Shown here: positions 21,283 through 26,738 of the stretch, in pieces
How the letters are laid out: every line of letters begins with the position of its first letter
How positions within the stretch are numbered: position 1 is the stretch's first letter
From: an uncultured Oscillospiraceae bacterium
GTDB lineage: Bacteria; Bacillota; Clostridia; Oscillospirales; Oscillospiraceae
Assembly (NCBI GenBank): GCA_910584835.1
Contig: CAJUEG010000034.1
Span: 1-26,738, forward strand
DNA: 26,738 nt
Direction of reading: 5' to 3'
Made by a program: the position numbers and the translations under genes
Notes under the pieces: generated by a model
Told to the model about the DNA's origin: nothing
The model's input: the letters and a program-made list of their open reading frames with translations, nothing else
The model's database searches: none

Positions 21283-22220
21283 GGAAAGCGGCCAAAATCG
21301 CCCTTGCCGCCGTCGGCGCACCGGTACTCCTTCTGCTCCTCTGCTTTGTCAACCACCAAATCCGGCTCGCGCAGGAGGATGGGCTGTTCACCCCCCTGGG
21401 GACGATGGTGGAGGTGGACGGCCATCAGATGAGCGTCTACACCCAGGGGGCGGGGGCGCAGGCCCTGGTGTTCCTGTCCGGCAGCGGCACCAGCTCCCCC
21501 ATCCTGGACTTCAAGGCACTCTACTCCCTGCTCAGCGGCGATTACACCATCGCGGTGCCGGAGCGGTTTGGCTATGGCTTCAGCGACGTGGCCGGCCTTC
21601 CGCGAGACCTTGATACCGTATTGGAGCAGACCCGCGCCGCCCTGGAAAAGGCGGGGCTGGCCCCGCCCTATGTCCTGTGCCCCCACTCCATGTCCGGGCT
21701 GGAGGCGCTGTACTGGGCGCAGCAATACCCGGAGGAGGTGCGGGCCATCATCGGCCTGGATATGTCCGTCCCCGCCGCCTACGATGGGATGGCCATCAGC
21801 GCCCCTCTTCTGCGGCTGCTGCAATTTGGCGGGGCTGTTGGGCTGACTCGGTTTATCCCCGGCCTTTCGGACAGCGCCGCTATCCAAAGCGGAGCGCTGT
21901 CCCGGGAGGAGGAGGCCGTCTGCCGCGCCGTATTCTACCGCCGCACCATGACCGGGGATATGGTGAACGAGGCCCTGTGCGCCAAAGAAAACGCCGGGCG
22001 GGTGGCGCGGGGCGGCGCGCCGGACGTCCCCATCCTGATGTTCTGCTCCGACGGCAGCGGCGGCACCGGCTTCTCCAAGGAGGACTGGCGGGCCGTCCAG
22101 TCCGCCTTCGCAAACAGCGCCCCCAGCGCGGATATCCTGTACCTGGACTGCGGCCACTACGTCCACGACTGCGAGCCCCAGCGCCTCGCGGCTGAGATCA
22201 ACAACTTTTTGAACGGATAA
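21279..22220 (+). CDS. Membrane-anchored alpha/beta hydrolase
   Basis: A 313-aa protein with an N-terminal hydrophobic helix (about 5-24, KIALAAVGAPVLLLLLCFV), probably an uncleaved anchor placing the enzyme outside. The alpha/beta-hydrolase core follows: oxyanion FLSGSG near 65-70, ERFGYGFSD, nucleophile elbow CPHSMSGLE (Ser137; the first elbow Gly of the usual GHSMGG is Pro), and a C-terminal CGHYVHD that supplies the His. The substrate is unknown; sequence type resembles small-ester or lipid hydrolases common in Firmicutes. The ATGA overlap with aroE places it in the aro operon, although no metabolic link is evident. Confidence 0.87.
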   Translation: MRKAAKIALAAVGAPVLLLLLCFVNHQIRLAQEDGLFTPLGTMVEVDGHQMSVYTQGAGAQALVFLSGSGTSSPILDFKALYSLLSGDYTIAVPERFGYGFSDVAGLPRDLDTVLEQTRAALEKAGLAPPYVLCPHSMSGLEALYWAQQYPEEVRAIIGLDMSVPAAYDGMAISAPLLRLLQFGGAVGLTRFIPGLSDSAAIQSGALSREEEAVCRAVFYRRTMTGDMVNEALCAKENAGRVARGGAPDVPILMFCSDGSGGTGFSKEDWRAVQSAFANSAPSADILYLDCGHYVHDCEPQRLAAEINNFLNG

Positions 22221-22230
22221 GGAGCGCGAC

Positions 22231-23079
22231 ATGGAACTGACCGCCAACGCCAAAATCAACCTCACCCTGGACATACTCCGCAAACGGGAGGACGGCTACC
22301 ACGATTTACAGATGGTGATGCAGTCCGTCTCCCTGGCCGACCATCTCACCGTCGCCCCCGCCCAGGGAGAGGAGGGGACGGCGGTGAGCAGCCTCCACTT
22401 TCTGCCCACCGGGGGAAAAAACCTGGCCCAGGCGGCGGCCGCCGCCTTCCGCCGGGCCGCTGGGCTGGGGGGGCAGATAGACGTGACCATCCGCAAGCAC
22501 ATCCCCGTGTGCGCCGGGCTGGCCGGGGGCAGTGCCGACGCCGCCGCCGTCCTCCACGCCATGAACCGAATGACCGGGGCGGGGCTGTCTCCCGCCGAGC
22601 TGGCCAAAATCGGGGAGTCCGTGGGCTCCGACGTGCCCTTCTGCGTGCTGGGCGGCACCGCCCTGGCGGAGGGCCGGGGGGAACTCCTCACCCCGCTGCC
22701 CCCCCTGCCCCCCTGCCATATCGTCATCTGCAAGCCCCCCTTCTCCATCTCCACCCCCCAGCTGTTCTCCCGGGTAAACGTGCGGAAAATCGTCCGCCGC
22801 CCGGACACCGCCGGGGTGGCCGCCGCCCTAGACGCCGGCGACCTGGCCGGGGTGGCCCGGCGCATGTACAACGTCTTTGAGGATGTTTTGGAGCCCCGGC
22901 GGCTGGCGGAGATCGGCGAGATCAAGTCGGTGCTCATCGACTGCGGGGCGCTGGGGGCGTCCATGTCGGGCAGCGGGCCGTCGGTGTTCGGGCTGTTTGA
23001 GGACGAGGCGGGCGCCCAGGACGCCTGCGGACGCCTGCGGGAGAGCTACCGGGACGTGTTCCTGTGCACGCCGCAGTAA
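22231..23079 (+). CDS. ispE: 4-diphosphocytidyl-2-C-methyl-D-erythritol kinase
   Basis: GHMP kinase of the MEP isoprenoid pathway. The product is 282 aa, the normal length: NAKINLTLDILRKREDGYHD at the N-terminus (Lys8), ATP-binding PVCAGLAGGSADAAA at 92-106, catalytic Asp134 in GSDVPF, and the C-terminal MSGSGPSVFGLF. It starts 10 bp after the hydrolase stop, with AAGGAG just before. Last gene of the long operon; no strong intrinsic terminator follows other than the hairpin before spoIIR. In many Firmicutes ispE lies near purR or spoVG; here it precedes spoIIR. Confidence 0.95.
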   Translation: MELTANAKINLTLDILRKREDGYHDLQMVMQSVSLADHLTVAPAQGEEGTAVSSLHFLPTGGKNLAQAAAAAFRRAAGLGGQIDVTIRKHIPVCAGLAGGSADAAAVLHAMNRMTGAGLSPAELAKIGESVGSDVPFCVLGGTALAEGRGELLTPLPPLPPCHIVICKPPFSISTPQLFSRVNVRKIVRRPDTAGVAAALDAGDLAGVARRMYNVFEDVLEPRRLAEIGEIKSVLIDCGALGASMSGSGPSVFGLFEDEAGAQDACGRLRESYRDVFLCTPQ

Positions 23080-23101
23080 GCGCCCGCGCCCACGGCCCCA
23101 A

Positions 23102-23116
23102 GGGGCGGTCCGCCCC
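23102..23116 (+). other. Small GC hairpin after ispE
   Basis: GGGGCG-GTC-CGCCCC, a 6-bp stem without a T tract. It may protect the mRNA 3' end; the rest of 23080-23170 shows nothing else. Confidence 0.3.
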
Positions 23117-23174
23117 GGTCTCTGCCCTGCGGCATCGCCGGTTATAAAGCCCGCTTTAAAAACTTCCGCCCCAG

Positions 23175-23203
23175 GTATAAAACGGAAAAACGCCGTCCAT
23201 ACT
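23175..23203 (+). promoter_or_regulatory. Candidate sigma-F (forespore) promoter of spoIIR
   Basis: GTATA (23175-23179), 15-bp spacer, GTCCATACT (23195-23203). It fits the known sigma-F pattern GYATA-N15-GGNNANANT except for one G-to-T change. spoIIR is a sigma-F gene in B. subtilis, which supports the call. Transcription would start near 23210. Confidence 0.5.
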
Positions 23204-23235
23204 GTGCCCATACGGTACATAAGGACGGTGTTTTT
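23186..23235 (+). promoter_or_regulatory. Long hairpin covering the spoIIR promoter -10 and ribosome binding site
   Basis: AAAAACGCCGTCC (23186-23198) pairs with GGACGGTGTTTTT (23223-23235): 13 bp with one G.U. The loop holds a further TACTG / CGGTA stem. The right arm lies within the ribosome-binding region (AAGGA, 23221-23225) and ends 1 bp before the ATG. It may work as an insulator, see findings; A5/T5 ends also make it terminator-like. Confidence 0.65.
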
Positions 23236-23236
23236 G

Positions 23237-23875
23237 ATGAAAACTTCCCCTCTCTCCTCTTCCCGGCTCCGCCTCTGGGAGGCGGCGCTGCTGTTCGCCT
23301 TTGGTCTCACCCTCACGGCGGGCGTGTGGGCCGGCGCCAGCGAGGCCGCCCTGGCCGGCCAGGTGCTGCGCCTCCACGTGGTCGCCAACTCCGACTCGGA
23401 GGCCGACCAGGCCCGAAAGCTGCTGGTGCGGGACGCGGTGCTGGCCAGGGCCTCCCGGCTGCTGGACGGCGCGGGGGACCGCCAGAACGCCGAGGCCGCC
23501 CTGGCCCCCCACCTGGACGAGCTGGCCCAGGCGGGGGCGGACGCCCTGGCCCGGACAGGGAACCACGACCCGGTGTCCGTCGCCCTGGCCGACCAGTGGT
23601 TCCCCACCAAGGAGTACGACGGCTTTTCCCTCCCCGCCGGGCGCTACCGGGCCCTGCGGGTGACCATTGGGGCCGGGGAGGGCCGGAACTGGTGGTGCGT
23701 GGTGTTCCCGCCCCTGTGCCTGGCCTCGGTGGCGGAGGAGTCGGTGGAGACGGCCGCCGGCGGCGTGCTCAGCGAGGAGCAGGTGGCCCTTATCACCGGC
23801 CGGGACGGGGGCTACGTCCTCAAATTCAAGCTCATCGAGTGGTGGGAGGAGCTGGTAAGGGGGCTGGGAGGATAA
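23237..23875 (+). CDS. spoIIR: Stage II sporulation protein R
   Basis: Secreted forespore signal that triggers SpoIIGA to activate sigma-E in the mother cell. The product is 212 aa: an N-terminal signal/anchor (about 13-33, LWEAALLFAFGLTLTAGVWA), then the family core VLRLHVVANSDSEADQARKL, WFPTKEYDGFSLPAGRYRAL, and IGAGEGRNWWCVVFPPLC. The last is the hallmark of SpoIIR, with the catalytic-looking Cys. The ATG at 23237 follows AAGGA at a long spacing. It has its own candidate sigma-F promoter. Convergent with spoIIE, its functional partner in forespore-specific sigma activation. Confidence 0.94.
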   Translation: MKTSPLSSSRLRLWEAALLFAFGLTLTAGVWAGASEAALAGQVLRLHVVANSDSEADQARKLLVRDAVLARASRLLDGAGDRQNAEAALAPHLDELAQAGADALARTGNHDPVSVALADQWFPTKEYDGFSLPAGRYRALRVTIGAGEGRNWWCVVFPPLCLASVAEESVETAAGGVLSEEQVALITGRDGGYVLKFKLIEWWEELVRGLGG

Positions 23876-23891
23876 CTCTCCCAACCCCCTT

Positions 23892-23955
23892 AAAGCCTGT
23901 ATTCGCAGCCTCAAGCCGCCGTCCGGGCGGGGGTTTGGCTGTGAATGCAGGTTTT
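23892..23955 (+). terminator. Long-stem terminator after spoIIR
   Basis: A 19-bp helix (23892-23910 with 23937-23955) that is fully paired on the plus-strand RNA when three G.U pairs are allowed, with an inner CCGCC/GGCGG hairpin. It ends in TTTT. It overlaps the spoIIE stop codon by 1 bp; on the minus strand the same three positions become A.C mismatches, so it is better suited to spoIIR. Confidence 0.6.
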
Positions 23956-26273
23956 CATTTCCTCACGTCCAGCTTGATGGCGATGACGGTGCGGTCGTCC
24001 CCGCTGCCGGAGCGCACGCCGCTCTCCTTCAGAACCTGGGCCGCCAGCGCCTGGGGGGACAGGCCGTCGAACTCGCCCAGCAGCTTGCGCAGCCAGCGGT
24101 CGTCCTTCCCCGTGGTCACCCCGTCGCTCACCAGCAGCACGCAGTCCCCCGCGTCCAGGGCCAGGGAAAAGGCGTCCGGCACGGACAGCTCCCCCGGCGC
24201 CACCCCCGCCGGCAGTGACTGGCCGCACAGCCGCTCCACCCCGCCCCCCCGGCGGAGATAGGTGGGGGCCGCCCCCAGCTTGTAAACCGCGCTCTTGCCG
24301 CTGAACAGGTCGATTTGCAGCAGGTCCACCGTGGTGAACCCCCCCTCCTCCTCCCCCCGGAGGGCCAGGGCCTCCCCCACGGTGGTCAGCGCCTCCTCCG
24401 GCGCCAGCCCCGCCCGCAGAAACTTCTCCAGCAGGCGCAGGGCGTTCTCGCTGTCCTCCCGGGCCTCCGCGCCGCTGCCCATGCCGTCGCACAGCAGGAA
24501 GTTCAGCCTGCCCGCGCCGTCCTTGAACCACACCCCGGCGTCGCCGCTGACGCTCTGGCCCGCCCGGTCCGCCCCGGCCACCCCGGCAATGGCCATCAGC
24601 GGCTCCTTCTGGCACAGCCGGGCGCGGCCCCGCTGGCTGTCCGCGTCCCGGAGGGGGCAGCCCAGGATGGCGGACAGCCGCCCGATCTCCCCCTCCCGGC
24701 TGAGCTGCTCCGCCCCCTGGCCCTCCACCTCCAGCTGCAGGTGGCCGTACTGGTCGGAATACACCGCCACCCGGCCCTCCAGGCCCAGGGCGGCCAGCCG
24801 CTGCTTCACCAGCCGCTGGCGGCGCACGTCCACGGCGGGCTCCTGGGCCAGCTCCGCCGCCGCACGGTCCAGCACGGACGCCATGTGGCCGTACTGGGCG
24901 CACACCGCCGCCCGGCTCTCCCGCACCCGGCTGTCGTAGCGCCTCCGGCTGAGCAGGGCGGACAGCTCCCCGTTGGCCGCCACCAAAAAGGTCTCAAACC
25001 GGATGCACCGGCTGGAGAAATGGGGCGGGAAGTCCTCCAGCGCCCCCGCCCCCCGGTCCAGCATGGGGGTGAGGGCGTCGGCCAGGGCGGTTTTGGTCAC
25101 CTGGTACTCCCGCTGCCAGCACCGCTCCTTCTGTTTGCACTTGACGCACACCCGGTCCGCCGCCCGGTCGAAAATGCGGGCGGCGTCCCCGTCGTTGGGG
25201 GCCGCCGGGGCCTGGAAGGCGGTGCGCAGCCCCCCGGACACCGCCCGGAACGCCTCGGCGGTCTGCTTCAGGCGGTCGGCGGCAAACTGCCGGGCGTGGA
25301 CGCTCTCCTCCTCCGGGGCCTCCTGGCGCACCAGGGCGGACAGCCGCCGCAGAAGCTTGTCCGGCAGCAGCAGGAACACCGCCGTCCCCGCCGCCAGCTC
25401 CCAGCCCATGGCGTCCCCCGGCCCCAGCTCCCAGGTCCACAGGATGGCCGCCGCCCCGCTCAGGGCATAGGCCGCGGCGCACATCAGGCGGCTCTGCCTG
25501 GCAAACACCCCCGTCACCAGGCCGGGCAGGGCGTAGGTCAGGGTGTAATAGGTGGGCAGGCCGGCGGAGAACCCCATGGCCAGCCCGGACACCACCCCCG
25601 CCGCCGCCCCCAGCCCCACGCCCCCCTTCCAGGCGGCGATGAGCACAATGGGCACGCACAGCACCCGCCCCAGGGAGTACTCCCCCGCCACCGACACCCG
25701 GGTGAGGGTCATCATCAGCGTGGCCGCCAGGGTGGCCGCCCCCGCCAGCTGGGGCAGGCTCACCTCCCCGCCGGGGCGGTATTTCTCCCACAGGTCGAAG
25801 GCCTGGCGGTACAGGCACACCGTCCCGGCGGTGAGCGCCACCTCGGTGAGAAAGCCCACCACCGAGCCCCGCCCCCACCCGGCGGCGGACTGGTAGACAA
25901 AGCCCACCATGCCGTTGAGGGCGGCGGCCACCGCCGGCATGAACCAGGGCCGGCGGTACAGCTCGAACTCCCCCATGGCCAGGGCCACCGCGTACACCAT
26001 CATGGAGGCCGCTATGTAGCGCAGCCCCTCCACCACCCCCCGGAAGGACAGGTAGCCCAGCGCCGCCCCCAGCAGCGCCGCCAGCCCCTCCGCCCCCGGC
26101 CTGCACACCGCCACCAGGGACAGGGCGAACAGGGAGTGCCCTCCCATCAGCTCCGCCCCCGCCAGCACCGCCGTCAGCAGAAAGCGCATCCCCCACTCGG
26201 ACAGCTTCATCACCGTGGGGACGGACAGCTGCCGCCCCCGTTTTTCCCGTCTGGTCCCCTCGTTTGCCGTCAT
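23955..26273 (-). CDS. spoIIE: Stage II sporulation protein E, PP2C-type phosphatase
   Basis: Membrane phosphatase that dephosphorylates SpoIIAA and so activates sigma-F in the forespore; it also joins the polar division ring. The product is 772 aa against about 830 in B. subtilis. About ten hydrophobic helices fill residues 25-315 (for example LSLVAVC, MMVYAVALAMG, AAGVVSGLAMGFSAG). A cytoplasmic Cys-rich stretch (VCVKCKQKERCW) follows, then the PP2C domain with metal-binding Asp596 (LLCDGMGSG), Asp717 (VSDGVT) and Asp759-Asp760 (GDDRT). The ATG at 26273 is chosen for GGAGGG 7 bp upstream; earlier in-frame ATGs lack such a site. Only C-terminal details differ from the textbook protein. Confidence 0.94.
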   Translation of the reverse strand: MTANEGTRREKRGRQLSVPTVMKLSEWGMRFLLTAVLAGAELMGGHSLFALSLVAVCRPGAEGLAALLGAALGYLSFRGVVEGLRYIAASMMVYAVALAMGEFELYRRPWFMPAVAAALNGMVGFVYQSAAGWGRGSVVGFLTEVALTAGTVCLYRQAFDLWEKYRPGGEVSLPQLAGAATLAATLMMTLTRVSVAGEYSLGRVLCVPIVLIAAWKGGVGLGAAAGVVSGLAMGFSAGLPTYYTLTYALPGLVTGVFARQSRLMCAAAYALSGAAAILWTWELGPGDAMGWELAAGTAVFLLLPDKLLRRLSALVRQEAPEEESVHARQFAADRLKQTAEAFRAVSGGLRTAFQAPAAPNDGDAARIFDRAADRVCVKCKQKERCWQREYQVTKTALADALTPMLDRGAGALEDFPPHFSSRCIRFETFLVAANGELSALLSRRRYDSRVRESRAAVCAQYGHMASVLDRAAAELAQEPAVDVRRQRLVKQRLAALGLEGRVAVYSDQYGHLQLEVEGQGAEQLSREGEIGRLSAILGCPLRDADSQRGRARLCQKEPLMAIAGVAGADRAGQSVSGDAGVWFKDGAGRLNFLLCDGMGSGAEAREDSENALRLLEKFLRAGLAPEEALTTVGEALALRGEEEGGFTTVDLLQIDLFSGKSAVYKLGAAPTYLRRGGGVERLCGQSLPAGVAPGELSVPDAFSLALDAGDCVLLVSDGVTTGKDDRWLRKLLGEFDGLSPQALAAQVLKESGVRSGSGDDRTVIAIKLDVRK

Positions 26274-26333
26274 GGCGCATCCCTCCGTGGTCATATCATC
26301 GGTATAAAACTCCATATTATGGAAACCTAATTT

Positions 26334-26362
26334 ATTATAAGATGCCCGTCCCAAAAAGGCAG
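26334..26362 (-). promoter_or_regulatory. Probable spoIIE promoter
   Basis: Minus-strand -10 TATAAT (26334-26339) with a poor -35 (CTGCCT, 26357-26362) at 17 bp. spoIIE is Spo0A-activated in B. subtilis, and a weak -35 fits activation; no convincing 0A box was found. Confidence 0.4.
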
Positions 26363-26387
26363 TCGCAACCTGTCTTGCCTTTTGGGG
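26350..26387. repeat. Inverted repeat between the spoIIE and dus promoters
   Basis: CCCAAAAAGGCA (26350-26361) is inverted as TGCCTTTTGGGG (26376-26387) with a one-base bulge. Each arm carries the -35 region of one of the two divergent promoters. Confidence 0.6.
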
Positions 26388-26403
26388 CGGAATTTGGTAT
26401 GAT
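26375..26403 (+). promoter_or_regulatory. Probable promoter of the dus gene
   Basis: -35 TTGCCT (26375-26380), 17-bp spacer, -10 TATGAT (26398-26403); an overlapping TATAGT (26403-26408) is an alternative -10. Confidence 0.5.
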
Positions 26404-26439
26404 ATAGTAGACAAAGTTGAAAAAGCGCGTGCCGCGCTT
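26403..26439 (+). repeat. Promoter-proximal hairpin cassette, copy 2 (copy 1 at 1997-2033)
   Basis: TATAGT, 10 variable bases, then TGAAAAAGCGCG-N-GCCGCGCTT. It has the same length as, and is about 29/37 identical to, the sequence starting at the comM -10 box. The hairpin AAGCGCG / CGCGCTT is kept in both. Confidence 0.7.
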
Positions 26440-26468
26440 GAACTTGTTTGACGATATGGGGTAAATTT

Positions 26469-26492
26469 ATGAAGCGGGAGCGGATTCCATGA
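26469..26492 (+). other. Seven-codon upstream reading frame overlapping the dus start
   Basis: ATG at 26469 reads MKRERIP, and its TGA overlaps the dus start as ATGA (26489-26492). It has no evident ribosome binding site; possibly fortuitous. Confidence 0.2.
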
Positions 26493-26738
26493 AAATCGGC
26501 AGTGTGGAGCTGAATACCCGGCTGGCCCTGGCCCCTATGGCAGGGGTCACCGACCTGGCCTTCCGGGCGGTGTGCCGGGAGCTGTCCGGATGCTACACGG
26601 TGTCCGAGATGGTCAGCGCCAAGGCCCTGTGCTACGGGGACAAAAAGACCCCCTCCCTGCTGCGCCTGGGGGAGGGCGAGCATCCCGCCGCCGTCCAGAT
26701 CTTCGGCTGTGACGAGCCCTTTATGGAGAAGGGGGCCG
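26489..26738 (+). CDS. dusB: tRNA-dihydrouridine synthase, N-terminal part (runs off window)
   Basis: FMN enzyme that reduces uridine in the tRNA D-loop. 83 codons are present: MKIGSVELNTRLALAPMAGV with the FMN-binding APMAGVTD motif, FRAVCRELSG, TVSEMVSAKAL, and AAVQIFGCDEPFM (the VQIFG strand). This corresponds to the first quarter of the usual ~320 aa. The ATG at 26489 is preceded by GGGAG. DusB is the likely subfamily in Clostridia but cannot be fixed from this fragment. Divergent from spoIIE. Confidence 0.9.
   Translation, partial: MKIGSVELNTRLALAPMAGVTDLAFRAVCRELSGCYTVSEMVSAKALCYGDKKTPSLLRLGEGEHPAAVQIFGCDEPFMEKGA

Noticed and set aside
26334..26460. Spo0A boxes in front of spoIIE
   Set aside because: Only partial matches such as TTTGTCTA were found, too weak to report.
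1..26738. CRISPR arrays, tRNA or rRNA genes, prophage or complete insertion sequences
   Set aside because: No regularly spaced repeats, no tRNA/rRNA sequence and no transposase or integrase reading frame were recognised.

Overview
The window is GC-rich chromosomal DNA of a spore-forming anaerobic Clostridia, most likely a high-GC gut Oscillospiraceae of the Flavonifractor / Lawsonibacter / Pseudoflavonifractor kind. The grounds are a pyruvate:ferredoxin oxidoreductase, the sporulation genes spoIIR and spoIIE, clear AGGAGG-type ribosome binding sites, and Firmicutes-type SecG and ThiI proteins. Species assignment is inference from gene content only; no rRNA or tRNA gene was recognised.

Layout. 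1-1801 (-) is the N-terminal half of nifJ, divergent from comM (2131-3654, +). Then come a small MerR-like regulator and secG on the minus strand, each with a promoter and an intrinsic terminator. Upstream of secG lies an AT-rich 381-bp insert (4698-5078) with 25-bp inverted ends (22/25 matching) and an 8-bp target duplication. It carries one 56-residue DUF4177-like gene with its own promoter. Sixteen bases beyond its target duplication is a parS-like palindrome, then a DUF1846 gene (-) divergent from thiI (+). An AT-rich pair encoding a secreted and a membrane-anchored protein (8179-9264) follows. Two minus-strand genes come next: a copper-amine-oxidase-like / degenerate polysaccharide-deacetylase-like exported protein, and cinA. 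Both ends of cinA are bordered by GC-rich direct repeats.

12132-23079 (+) is a chorismate/phenylalanine supercluster: aroF, [inverted small gene / xre-family regulator], aroB, aroA (fused to a GNAT acetyltransferase), aroC, a gamma-carbonic anhydrase, pheA, aroK, aroQ, aroE, an alpha/beta hydrolase, then ispE. Many neighbours overlap by ATGA or TGATG, so translational coupling is likely. Together they encode every shikimate step from DAHP to chorismate and on to phenylpyruvate; tyrA is absent. The aroF leader contains a Phe/Trp-rich 31-codon reading frame and mutually exclusive RNA stems, which suggests attenuation. Inside the cluster, a perfect-consensus minus-strand promoter carries two CGTTC-N5-GAACG operators next to the regulator gene.

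23080-26488 holds spoIIR (+) and spoIIE (-) convergently, then a divergent promoter region for spoIIE and a dus-family tRNA-dihydrouridine synthase (partial). A long hairpin overlaps the putative forespore promoter and the ribosome binding site of spoIIR, in a geometry that could silence read-through mRNA from the aro-ispE operon.

Most worth a second look: the cargo-bearing MITE-like element beside a parS-like site, the Phe-rich aroF leader, the operator/regulator module embedded in the aro operon, the AroA-GNAT fusion, the spoIIR insulating hairpin, and a duplicated promoter-proximal hairpin cassette shared by comM and dus.
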